A DNA stretch of 64,000 bases from Paragordius varius (Eukaryota; Nematomorpha). The stretch lies in NCBI GenBank assembly GCA_964247055.1, contig OZ176054.1:124001-188000 (forward strand). The letters run 5' to 3'. Every line of letters begins with the position of its first letter. Within the stretch, counting starts at the first letter, position 1. The notes beneath the pieces are model-generated. The model saw only the letters and a program-made list of their open reading frames with translations. It ran no database searches and was not told where the DNA came from. Shown here piece after piece: positions 52,201 through 64,000 of the stretch. The position numbers and the translations under genes are program-made.

Positions 52201-55200
52201 AATATTTTCGAGATCGGAGTATAAATGTAATTTTTATGAATTTTTTAAATATTTAAAAAATTTATTTTATACGATTTTAAAAATAAAAATGGCTACCTAA
52301 AATCCAAATTTGATCAGGTGATGTCGCCATAATTTTTTTTTGGTAGCCCTATGGTAGTTCCATCATAACCCCAAATATTTTTGAGATCGGACTTTAAATG
52401 TAATTTTTATGAATTTTTTAAATATTTAAAAAATTTATTTTATACGATTTTAAAAATAAAAATGGCTACCTAAAATCCAAATTTGATCAGGTGATGTCAC
52501 CATAATTTTTTTGGGTAGCCCTATGGTAGTTCCATCATCACCCCAAATATTTTCGAGATCGGAGTATAAATTTAATTTTTATGAATTTTTTAAATATTTA
52601 AAAAATTTATTTTATACGATTTTAAAAATAAAAATGGCTACCTAAAATCCAAATTTGATCAGGTGATGTCGCCATAATTTTTTTTGGGTAGCTCTATGGT
52701 AGTTCCATCATCACCCCAAATATTTTCGAGATCGGAGTATAAATGTAATTTTTATGAATTTTTTAAATATTTAAAAAATTTATTTTATACGATTTTAAAA
52801 ATAAAAATGGCTACCTAAAATCCAAATTTGATCAGGTGATGTCACCATAATTTCTTTTGGTTAGCCCTATGGTAGTTCCATCATCACCCCAAATATTGTC
52901 GAGATCGGACTATAAATGTAATTTTTTTGAATTTTTTAAATATTTAAAAAATTTATTTTATACGATTTTAAAAATAAAAATGGCTACCTAAAATCCAAAT
53001 TTGATCAGGTGATGTCACCATAATTTTTTTTGGGTAGCCCTATGGTAGTTCCATCATCACCCCAAATATTTTCGAGATCGGAGTATAAATGTAATTTTTA
53101 TGAATTTTTTAAATATATAAAAAATTTATTTTATACGATTTTAAAAATAAAAATGGCTACCTAAAATCCAAATTTGATCAGGTGATGTCACCATAATTTT
53201 TTTTGGGTAGCCCTATGGTAGTTCCATCATCACCCCAAATATTTTCGAGATCGGAGTATAAATGTAATTTTTATGAATTTTTTAAATATTTAAAAAATTT
53301 ATTTTATACGATTTTAAAAATAAAAATGGCTACCTAAAATCCAAATTTGATCAGGTGATGTCACCATATTTTTTTTTGGGTAGCCCTATGGTAGTTCCAT
53401 CATCACCCCAAATATTTTGGGGATCGGACTATAAATGTAATTTTTATGAATTTTTTAAATATTTAAAAAATTTATTTTATACGATTTTAAAAATAAAAAT
53501 GGCTACCTAAAATCCAAATTTGATCAGGTGATGTCACCATAATTTTTTTGGGTAGCCCTATGGTAGTTCCATCATCACCCCAAATATTTTCGAGATCGGA
53601 GTATAAATTTAATTTTTATGAATTTTTTAAATATTTAAAAAATTTATTTTATACGATTTTAAAAATAAAAATGGCTACCTAAAATCCAAATTTGATCAGG
53701 TGATGACGCCATAATTTTTTTTGGGTAGCCCTATGGTAGTTCCATCATCACCCCAAATATTTTCGAGATCGGAGTATAAATGTAATTTTTATGAATTTTT
53801 TAAATATTTAAAAAATTTATTTTATACGATTTTAAAAATAAAAATGGCTACCTAAAATCCAAATTTGATCAGGTGATGTCGCCATAATTTTTTTTGGGTA
53901 GCCCTATAGTAGTTCCATCATCACCCCAAATATTGTCGAGATCGGAGTATAAATGTAATTTTTATGAATTTTTTAAATATTTAAAAAATTTATTTTATAC
54001 GATTTTAAAAATAAAAATGGCTACCTAAAATCCAAATTTGATCAGGTGATGTCACCATAATTTCTTTTGGGTAGCCCTATGGTAGTTCCATCATCACCCC
54101 AAATATTGTCGAGATCGGAGTATAAATGTAATTTTTTTGAATTTTTTAAATATTTAAAAAATTTATTTTATACGATTTTAAAAATAAAAATGGCTACCTA
54201 AAATCCAAATTTGATCAGGTGATGTCACCATAATTTTTTTTGGGTAGCCCTATGGTAGTTCCATCATCACCCCAAATATTTTCGAGATCGGAGTATAAAT
54301 GTAATTTTTATGAATTTTTTAAATATATAAAAAATTTATTTTATACGATTTTAAAAATAAAAATGGCTACCTAAAATCCAAATTTGATCAGGTGATGTCA
54401 CCATAATTTTTTTTGGGTAGCCCTATGGTAGTTCCATCATCACCCCAAATATTTTCGAGATCGGAGTATAAATGTAATTTTTATGAATTTTTTAAATATT
54501 TAAAAAATTTATTTTATACGATTTTAAAAATAAAAATGGCTACCTAAAATCCAAATTTGATCAGGTGATGTCACCATATTTTTTTTTGGGTAGCCCTATG
54601 GTAGTTCCATCACCACCCCAAATATTTTGGGGATCGGACTATAAATGTAATTTTTATGAATTTTTTAAATATTTAAAAAATTTATTTTATACGATTTTAA
54701 AAATAAAAATGGCTACCTAAAATCCAAATTTGATCAGGTGATGTCACTATAATTTTTTTGGGTAGCCCTATGGTAGTTCCATCATCACCCCAAATATTGT
54801 CGAGATCGGAGTATAAATGTAATTTTTTTGAATTTTTTAAATATTTAAAAAATTTATTTTATACGATTTTAAAAATAAAAATGGCTACCTAAAATCCAAA
54901 TTTGATCAGGTGATGTCGCCATAATTTTTTTTGCGTAGCCCTATGGTAGTTTCATCATCACCCGAAATATTTTGGGGATCGGACTATAAATGTAATTTTT
55001 ATGAATTTTTAAAATATTTAAAAAATTTATTTTATACGATTTTAAAAATAAAAATGGCTACCTAAAATCCAAATTTGATCAGGTGATGTCACCATAATTT
55101 TTTTCGGGTAGCCCTATGGTAGTTCCATCATCACCCCAAATATTTTCGAGATCGGAGTATAAATGTAATTTTTATGAAATTTTTAAATATTTAAAAAATT

Positions 55201-58200
55201 TATTTTATACGATTTTAAAAATAAAAATGGCTACCTAAAATCCAAATTTGATCATGTGATGTCACCATATTTATTTTTGGGTAGCCCTATGGTAGTTCCA
55301 TCATCACCTCAAATATTGTCGAGATCGGAGTATAAATGTAATTTTTTTGAATTTTTGAAATATTTAAAAAATTTATTTTATACGATTTTAAAAATAAAAA
55401 TGTCTACCTAAAATCCAAATTTGATCAGGTGATGTCACCATAATTTTTTTGGGTAGCCCTATGGTAGTTCCATCATCACCCCAAATATTTTCGAGATCGG
55501 AGTATAAATTTAATTTTTATGAATTTTTTAAATATTTAAAAAATTTATTTTATACGATTTTAAAAATAAAAATGGCTACCTAAAATCCAAATTTGATCAG
55601 GTGATGTCACCATAATTTTTTTTGGGTAGCCCTATGGTAGTTCCATCATCACCCCAAATATTTTCGAGATCGGAGTATAAATGTAATTTTTATGAATTTT
55701 TTAAATATTTAAAAAAATTTATTTTATACGATTTTAAAAATAAAAATGGCTACCTAAAATCAAAATTTGATCAGGTGATGTCACCATAATTTTTTTTGGG
55801 TAGCCCTATGGTAGTTCCATCATCACCCCAAATATTTTCGAGATCGGAGTATAAATGTAATTTTTATGAATTTTTTAAATATTTAAAAAATTTATTTTAT
55901 ACGATTTTAAAAATAAAAATGGCTACCTAAAATCCAAATTTGATCAGGTGATGTCACCATAATTTTTTTTGGGTAGCCCTATGGTAGTTCCATCATCACC
56001 CCAAATATTTTCGAGATCGGAGTATAAATGTAATTTTTATGAATTTTTTAAATATTTAAAAAATTTATTTTATACGATTTTAAAAATAAAAATGGCTACC
56101 TAAAATCCAAATTTGATCAGGTGATGTCACCATAATTTTTTTTTAATAGCCCTATGGTAGTTCCATCATCACCCCAAATATTTTCGAGATCGGAGTATAA
56201 ATGTAATTTTTATGAATTTTTTAAATATTTAAAAAATTTATTTTATACGATTTTAAAAATAAAAATGGCTACCTATAATCCAAATTTGATCAGGTGATGT
56301 CGCCATAATTTTTTTTGGGTAGCCCTATAGTAGTTCCATCATCACCCCAAATATTTTCGAGATCGGAGTATAAATGTAATTTTTATGAATTTTTTAAATA
56401 TTTAAAAAATTTATTTTATACGATTTTAAAAATAAAAATGGCTACCTAAAATCCAAATTTGATCAGGTGATGTCGCCATAATTTTTTTTGGGTAGCCCTA
56501 TAGTAGTTCCATCATCACCCCAAATATTGTCGAGATCGGAGTATAAATGTAATTTTTATGAATTTTTTAAATATTTAAAAAATTTATTTTATACGATTTT
56601 AAAAATAAAAATGGCTACCTAAAATCCAAATTTGATCAGGTGATGTCACCATAATTTCTTTTGGGTAGCCCTATGGTAGTTCCATCATCACCCCAAATAT
56701 TGTCGAGATCGGAGTATAAATGTAATTTTTTTGAATTTTTTAAATATTTAAAAAATTTATTTTATACGATTTTAAAAATAAAAATGGCTACCTAAAATCC
56801 AAATTTGATCAGGTGATGTCACCATAATTTTTTTTGGGTAGCCCTATGGTAGTTCCATCATCACCCCAAATATTTTCGAGATCGGAGTATAAATGTAATT
56901 TTTATGAATTTTTTAAATATATAAAAAATTTATTTTATACGATTTTAAAAATAAAAATGGCTACCTAAAATCCAAATTTGATCAGGTGATGTCACCATAA
57001 TTTTTTTTGGGTAGCCCTATGGTAGTTCCATCATCACATCAAATATTTTCGAGATCGGAGTATAAATGTAATTTTTATGAATTTTTTAAATATTTAAAAA
57101 ATTTATTTTATACGATTTTAAAAATAAAAATGGCTACCTAAAATCCAAATTTGATCAGGTGATGTCACCATATTTTTTTTTGGGTAGCCCTATGGTAGTT
57201 CCATCACCACCCCAAATATTTTGGGGATCGGACTATAAATGTAATTTTTATGAATTTTTTAAATATTTAAAAAATTTATTTTATACGATTTTAAAAATAA
57301 AAATGGCTACCTAAAATCCAAATTTGATCAGGTGATGTCACTATAATTTTTTTGGGTAGCCCTATGGTAGTTCCATCATCACCCCAAATATTGTCGAGAT
57401 CGGAGTATAAATGTAATTTTTTTGAATTTTTTAAATATTTAAAAAATTTATTTTATACGATTTTAAAAATAAAAATGGCTACCTAAAATCCAAATTTGAT
57501 CAGGTGATGTCGCCATAATTTTTTTTGCGTAGCCCTATGGTAGTTTCATCATCACCCGAAATATTTTGGGGATCGGACTATAAATGTAATTTTTATGAAT
57601 TTTTAAAATATTTAAAAAATTTATTTTATACGATTTTAAAAATAAAAATGGCTACCTAAAATCCAAATTTGATCAGGTGATGTCACCATAATTTTTTTCG
57701 GGTAGCCCTATGGTAGTTCCATCATCACCCCAAATATTTTCGAGATCGGAGTATAAATGTAATTTTTATGAAATTTTTAAATATTTAAAAAATTTATTTT
57801 ATACGATTTTAAAAATAAAAATGGCTACCTAAAATCCAAATTTGATCATGTGATGTCACCATATTTATTTTTGGGTAGCCCTATGGTAGTTCCATCATCA
57901 CCTCAAATATTGTCGAGATCGGAGTATAAATGTAATTTTTTTGAATTTTTGAAATATTTAAAAAATTTATTTTATACGATTTTAAAAATAAAAATGTCTA
58001 CCTAAAATCCAAATTTGATCAGGTGATGTCACCATAATTTTTTTGGGTAGCCCTATGGTAGTTCCATCATCACCCCAAATATTTTCGAGATCGGAGTATA
58101 AATTTAATTTTTATGAATTTTTTAAATATTTAAAAAATTTATTTTATACGATTTTAAAAATAAAAATGGCTACCTAAAATCCAAATTTGATCAGGTGATG

Positions 58201-60500
58201 TCACCATAATTTTTTTTGGGTAGCCCTATGGTAGTTCCATCATCACCCCAAATATTTTCGAGATCGGAGTATAAATGTAATTTTTATGAATTTTTTAAAT
58301 ATTTAAAAAAATTTATTTTATACGATTTTAAAAATAAAAATGGCTACCTAAAATCAAAATTTGATCAGGTGATGTCACCATAATTTTTTTTGGGTAGCCC
58401 TATGGTAGTTCCATCATCACCCCAAATATTTTCGAGATCGGAGTATAAATGTAATTTTTATGAATTTTTTAAATATTTAAAAAATTTATTTTATACGATT
58501 TTAAAAATAAAAATGGCTACCTAAAATCCAAATTTGATCAGGTGATGTCACCATAATTTTTTTTGGGTAGCCCTATGGTAGTTCCATCATCACCCCAAAT
58601 ATTTTCGAGATCGGAGTATAAATGTAATTTTTATGAATTTTTTAAATATTTAAAAAATTTATTTTATACGATTTTAAAAATAAAAATGGCTACCTAAAAT
58701 CCAAATTTGATCAGGTGATGTCACCATAATTTTTTTTTAATAGCCCTATGGTAGTTCCATCATCACCCCAAATATTTTCGAGATCGGAGTATAAATGTAA
58801 TTTTTATGAATTTTTTAAATATTTAAAAAATTTATTTTATACGATTTTAAAAATAAAAATGGCTACCTATAATCCAAATTTGATCAGGTGATGTCGCCAT
58901 AATTTTTTTTGGGTAGCCCTATAGTAGTTCCATCATCACCCCAAATATTTTCGAGATCGGAGTATAAATGTAATTTTTATGAATTTTTTAAATATTTAAA
59001 AAATTTATTTTATACGATTTTAAAAATAAAAATGGCTACCTAAAATCCAAATTTGATCAGGTGATGTCACCATATTTATTTTTGGGTAGCCCTATGGTAG
59101 TTCCATCATCACCTCAAATATTGTCGAGATCGGAGTATAAATGTAATTTTTTTGAATTTTTGAAATATTTAAAAAATTTATTTTATACGATTTTAAAAAT
59201 AAAAATGGCTACCTAAAATCCAAATTTGATCAGGTGATGTCGCCATAATTTTTTTTTGGTAGCCCTATGGTAGTTCCATCATAACCCCAAATATTTTTGA
59301 GATCGGACTTTAAATGTAATTTTTATGAATTTTTTAAATATTTAAAAAATTTATTTTATACGATTTTAAAAATAAAAATGGCTACCTAAAATCCAAATTT
59401 GATCTGGTGATGTCACCATAATTTTTTTGGGTAGCCCTATGGTAGTTCCATCATCACCCCAAATATTTTCGAGATCGGAGTATAAATTTAATTTTTATGA
59501 ATTTTTTAAATATTTAAAAAATTTATTTTATACGATTTTAAAAATAAAAATGGCTACCTAAAATCCAAATTTGATCAGGTGATGTCACCATAATTTTTTT
59601 TGGGTAGCCTTATGGTAGTTCCATCATCACCCCAAATATTTTCGAGATCGGAGTATAAATGTAATTTTTATGAATTTTTTAAATATTTAAAAAATTTATT
59701 TTATACGATTTTAAAAATAAAAATGGGTACCTAAAATCCAAATTTGATCAGGTGATGTCGCCATAATTTTTTTTGGGTAGCCCTATAGTAGTTCCATCAT
59801 CACCCCAAATATTTTCGAGATCGGAGTATAAATGTAATTTTTTAGAATTTTTTAAATATTTAAAAAATTTATTTTATACGATTTTAAAAATAAAAATGGC
59901 TACCTAAAATCCAAATTTGATCAGGTGATGTCACTATAATTTTTTTGGGTAGCCCTATGGTAGTTCCATCATCACCCCAAATATTGTCGAGATCGGAGTA
60001 TAAATGTAATTTTTTTGAATTTTTTAAATATTTAAAAAATTTATTTTATACGATTTTAAAAATAAAAATGGCTACCTAAAATCCAAATTTGATCAGGTGA
60101 TGTCGCCATAATTTTTTTTGCGTAGCCCTATGGTAGTTTCATCATCACCCCAAATATTTTGGGGATCGGACTATAAATGTAATTTTTATGAATTTTTTAA
60201 ATATTTAAAAAATTTATTTTATACGATTTTAAAAATAAAAATGGCTACCTAAAATCCAAATTTGATCAGGTGATGTCACCATAATTTTTTTTGGGTAGCC
60301 CTATGGTAGTTCCATCATCACCCCAAATATTTTCGAGATCGGAGTATAAATGTAATTTTTATGAATTTTTTAAATATTTAAAAAATTTATTTTATACGAT
60401 TTTAAAAATAAAAATGGCTACCTAAAATCCAAATTTGATCAGGTGATGTCACCATATTTATTTTTGGGTAGCCCTATGGTAGTTCCATCATCACCTTAAA
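49217..60500 (+). repeat. Long super-repeat copy R3 (~11.3 kb, ~65 monomers)
   Basis: R3 starts with GTGGCC+GCGTAGGTC (49,217) and GTTCGATC (49,424) and ends with CCTTAAAT at 60,495. It follows R2 marker by marker. It lost one monomer near 51,780 and gained a 15-monomer tandem duplication at 53,870-59,057, so block B is present once in part and once in full. Confidence 0.75.
53870..59057 (+). repeat. Fifteen-monomer tandem duplication, shift 2,594 bp
   Basis: The copies are about 53,870-56,463 and 56,464-59,057. Four markers give exactly 2,594 bp: GCCCTATAGTAG (53,901 and 56,495), AAATATATAA (54,321 and 56,915), TTCCATCACCACC (54,605 and 57,199) and AATAGCCC (56,145 and 58,739). The left limit lies between GATGACGCC near 53,705, which differs, and TATAGTAG. 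The right limit is where the first copy returns to TATAGTAG and the second goes on to CATATTTATTTTT. One private change, CACATCAAAT near 57,038, separates the copies, so the event is young. Confidence 0.9.
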
Positions 60501-63500
60501 TATTGTCGAGATCGGAGTATAAATGTAATTTTTTTGAATTTTTGAAATATTTAAAAAATTTATTTTATACGATTTTAAAAATAAAAATGGCTACCTAAAA
60601 TCCAAATTTGATCAGGTGATGTCGCCATAATTTTTTTTTGGTAGCCCTATGGTAGTTCCATCATAACCCCAAATATTTTTGAGATCGGACTTTAAATGTA
60701 ATTTTTATGAATTTTTTAAATATTTAAAAAATTTATTTTATACGATTTTAAAAATAAAAATGGCTACCTAAAATCCAAATTTGATCAGGTGATGTCACCA
60801 TAATATTTTTGGGTAGCCCTATGGTAGTTCCATCATCACCCCAAATATTTTCGAGATCGGAGTATAAATTTAATTTTTATTTTTTAAATATTTAAAAAAT
60901 TTATTTTATACGATTTTAAAAATAAAAATGGCTACCTAAAATCCAAATTTGATCAGGTGATGTCGCCATAATTTTTTTTGGGTAGCCCTATAGTAGTTCC
61001 ATCATCACCCCAAATATTTTCGAGATCGGAGTATAAATGTAATTTTTTTGAATTTTTTAAATATTTAAAAAATTTATTTTATACGATTTTAAAAATAAAA
61101 ATGGCTACCTAAAATCCAAATTTGATCAGGTGATGTCACCATAATTTTTTTTGGGTAGCCCTATGGTAGTTCCATCATCACCCCAAATATTTTCGAGATC
61201 GGAGTATAAATGTAATTTTTATGAATTTTTTAAATATTTAAAAAATTTATTTTATACGATTTTAAAAATAAAAATGGCTACCTAAAATCCAAATTTGATC
61301 AGGTGATGTCGCCATAATTTTTTTTGGGTAGCCCTATAGTAGTTCCATCACCCCAAATATTTTCGAGATCGGAGTATAAATGTAATTTTTATGAATTTTT
61401 TAAATATTTAAAAAATTTATTTTATACGATTTTAAAAATAAAAATGGCTACCTAAAATCCAAATTTGATCAGGTGATGTCACCATAATTTCTTTTGGGTA
61501 GCCCTATGGTAGTTCCATCATCACCCCAAATATTGTCGAGATCGGAGTATAAATGTAATTTTTTTGAATTTTTTAAATATTTAAAAAATTTATTTTATAC
61601 GATTTTAAAAATAAAAATGGCTACCTAAAATCCAAATTTGATCAGGTGATGTCACCATAATTTTTTTTGGGTAGCCCTATGGTAGTTCCATCATCACCCC
61701 AAATATTTTCGAGATCGGAGTATAAATGTAATTTTTATGAATTTTTTAAATATTTAAAAAATTTATTTTATACGATTTTAAAAATAAAAATGGCTACCTA
61801 AAATCCAAATTTGATCAGGTGATGTCACCATAATTTTTTTTGGGTAGCCCTATGGTAGTTCCATCATCACCCCAAATATTTTCGAGATCGGAGTATAAAT
61901 GTAATTTTTATGAATTTTTTAAATATTTAAAAAATTTATTTTATACGATTTTAAAAATAAAAATGGCTACCTAAAATCCAAATTTGATCAGGTGATGACG
62001 CCATAATTTTTTTTGGGTAGCCCTATGGTAGTTCCATCATCACCCCAAATATTTTCGAGATCGGAGTATAAATGTAATTTTTATGAATTTTTTAAATATT
62101 TAAAAAATTTATTTTATACGATTTTAAAAATAAAAATGGCTACCTAAAATCCAAATTTGATCAGGTGATGTCACTATAATTTTTTTTGGGTAGCCCTATG
62201 GTAGTTCCATCATCACCCCAAATATTTTCGAGATCGGAGTATAAATGTAATTTTTATGAATTTTTTATATATTTAAAAAATTTATTTTATACGATTTTAA
62301 AAATAAAAATGGCTACCTAAAATCCAAATTTGATCAGGTGATGTCACCATAATTTTTTTTGGGTAGCCCTATGGTAGTTCCATCATCACCCCAAATATTT
62401 TCGAGATCGGAGTATAAATGTAATTTTTATGAATTTTTTAAATATTTAAAAATTTATTTTATACGATTTTAAAAATAAAAATGGCTACCTAAAATCCAAA
62501 TTTGATCAGGTGATGTCACCATATTTTTTTTTGGGTAGCCCTATGGTAGTTCCATCATCACCCCAAATATTGTCGAGATCGGAGTATAAATGTAATTTTT
62601 TTGAATTTTTTAAATATTTAAAAAATTTATTTTATACGATTTTAAAAATAAAAATGGCTACCTAAAATCCAAATTTGATCAGGTGATGTCGCCATAATTT
62701 TTTTTGGGTAGCCCTATAGTAGTTCCATCATCACCCCAAATATTTTCGAGATCGGAGTGTAAATGTAATTTTTATGAATTTTTTAAATATTTAAAAAATT
62801 TATTTTATACGATTTTAAAAATAAAAATGGCTATTTAAAATCCAAATTTGATCAGGTGATGTCACTATAATTTTTTTTGGGTAGCCCTATGGTAGTTCCA
62901 TCATAACCCCAAATATTTTCGAGATCGGAGTATAAATGTAATTTTTATGAATTTTTTAAATATTTAAAAAATTTATTTTATACGATTTTAAAAATAAAAA
63001 TGGCTACCTAAAATCCAAATTTGATCAGGTGATGTCACCATAATTTTTTTTGGGTAGCCCTATGGTAGTTCCATCATCACCCCAAATATTGTCGAGATCG
63101 GAGTATAAATGTAATTTTTTTGAATTTTTTAAATATTTAAAAAATTTATTTTATACGATTTTAAAAATAAAAATGGCTACCTAAAATCCAAATTTGATCA
63201 GGTGATGTCGCCATAATTTTTTTTGCGTAACCCTATGGTAGTTTCATCATCACCCCAAATATTTTGGGGATCGGACTAAATATGTAATTTTTATGAATTT
63301 TTTAAATATTTAAAAAATTTATTTTATACGATTTTAAAAATAAAAATGGCTACCTAAAATCCAAATTTGATCAGGTGATGTCACCATAATTTTTTTTGGG
63401 TAGCCCTATGGTAGTTCCATCATCACCCCAAATATTTTCGAGATCGGAGTATAAATGTAATTTTTATGAATTTTTTAAATATTTAAAAAATTTATTTTAT

Positions 63501-64000
63501 ACGATTTTAAAAATAAAAATGGCTACCTAAAATCCAAATTTGATCAGGTGATGTCACCATAATTTTTTTTGGGTAGCCCTATGGTAGTTCCATCATCACC
63601 CCAAATATTGTCGAGATCGGAGTATAAATGTAATTTTTATGAATTTTTTAAATATTTAAAAAATTTATTTTATACGATTTTAAAAATAAAAATGGCTACC
63701 TAAAATCCAAATTTGATCAGGTGATGTCGCCATAATTTTTTTTGGGTAGCCCTATAGTAGTTCCATCATCACCCCAAATATTTTCGAGATCGGAGTGTAA
63801 ATGTAATTTTTATGAATTTTTTAAATATTTAAAAATTTATTTTATACGATTTTAAAAATAAAAATGGCTATTTAAAATCCAAATTTGATCAGGTGATGTC
63901 ACTATAATTTTTTTTGGGTAGCCCTATGGTAGTTCCATCATCACCCCAAATATTTTCGAGATCGGAGTATAAATGTAATTTTTATGAATTTTTTAAATAT
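60500..64000 (+). repeat. Array tail with six-monomer duplication (1,038 bp)
   Basis: After CCTTAAAT the order changes: CATAACCCC (60,665 area), AAATTTAAT in a monomer that lost several bases near 60,880, several TATAGTAG units, a short CATCACCCC form near 61,348, CTTTTGGGTAG and common units. GGAGTGTAAATG followed by GGCTATTTAAAATCC occurs with AGTGT at 62,756 and 63,794, a shift of 1,038 bp, showing a recent six-monomer duplication. The array continues past the window. Confidence 0.7.

Larger units (their letters stand above)
1..64000 (+). repeat. Tandem satellite array, ~173 bp monomer, fills whole window
   Basis: The sequence is a head-to-tail array of one monomer. The first complete units start at 1, 174 and 347, giving a 173 bp period; most later units are 168-174 bp because of small indels, and a few shorter ones exist. 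About 370 copies fit. All are in one orientation and no other DNA interrupts them; both ends of the window fall inside the array. Consensus G+C is about 26%. Positions 1-70 of the monomer are nearly pure A/T, while 71-173 carry almost all G/C and most of the variation. Tandem satellites of this size typically build centromeric or pericentromeric heterochromatin, but location is inferred here, not seen. I do not recognise the family by name. No stretch over 300 bases lacks the satellite and no gene is supported. Confidence 0.98.

Noticed and set aside
60870-60900. Possible foreign insertion or boundary near AAATTTAATTTTTATTTTTTAAAT
   Set aside because: It is a normal AAATTTAAT monomer that lost a few bases in the A/T half; the phase resumes directly.
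1-64000. CRISPR array
   Set aside because: Repeats are contiguous with no unique spacers and the unit is about 173 bp, far beyond CRISPR repeat lengths.
1-64000. Tandem arrays of a transposon end, an rDNA spacer or a telomeric repeat
   Set aside because: No terminal inverted repeats, rRNA sequence or short G-rich telomere motif is visible; all copies fit one simple satellite monomer.

Overview
The whole 64 kb window is one uninterrupted satellite DNA array. Every stretch I read is a copy, in the same orientation, of a monomer of about 173 bp (about 370 copies, from 64,000/172.5). The consensus is about 26% G+C (45 of 173 by hand count). It has two halves: an almost pure A/T half (monomer positions 1-70) and a mixed half (71-173). 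I found no protein gene, RNA gene, transposon, inversion, CRISPR array or unique sequence. A tandem array of this length, with nucleosome-sized monomers and higher-order structure, indicates a eukaryotic centromeric, pericentromeric or other heterochromatic block. I cannot name the organism; A/T-rich satellites near 170 bp occur in insects, plants and other groups.

The structure worth reading is in the variant monomers. About twenty diagnostic variants recur in the same order, so the array can be parsed into colinear super-repeats that differ by gain or loss of whole monomer groups. The marker string runs: GCGTAGGTC, GTTCGATC, CACTATA, AAATCTG+GTGTAG, TACAATTT, CGGATAAATG, AAATCTG, GCGTAGCC+GTTTC, GTTCTATC, GATGACGCC, CATAACCCC, AAATTTAAT, GTAGCTC, TTGGTTAGCC, AAATATATAA, TATAGTAG, CACCCGAAAT, AATAGCCC, CCTTAAAT. 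Long copies lie at about 11,639-25,500, 37,644-46,500 and 49,217-60,500. Shorter or contracted copies lie at 1-1,750, 30,929-32,350, 34,719-36,000 and 46,450-49,216.

Region by region: 1-4.8 kb is a partial super-repeat plus short irregular duplications; 4.8-9.7 kb holds a 9-monomer and then a 7-monomer tandem duplication; 9.7-11.6 kb is an 11-monomer step containing a doubled dimer; 11.6-25.5 kb is the longest super-repeat, expanded by 9-monomer and 24-monomer duplications; 25.5-30.4 kb is a separate subfamily with a 10-monomer duplication; 30.4-37.6 kb is a mosaic echoing 3.4-12 kb; 37.6-46.5 and 49.2-60.5 kb are two further long copies, the last containing a 15-monomer (2,594 bp) tandem duplication; 60.5-64 kb is a tail with a 6-monomer duplication. 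Repeated tandem duplication, unequal exchange and local conversion explain this pattern.

Within the monomer, several dyad symmetries stand out: a 24 bp perfect A/T palindrome, a 7 bp inverted pair 44 bp apart, a GGTGATGTCACC near-palindrome, and a CCCCAAA/TTTGGGG hairpin present in only one variant class. All duplication boundaries were placed by matching marker positions by eye and are approximate to about one monomer.
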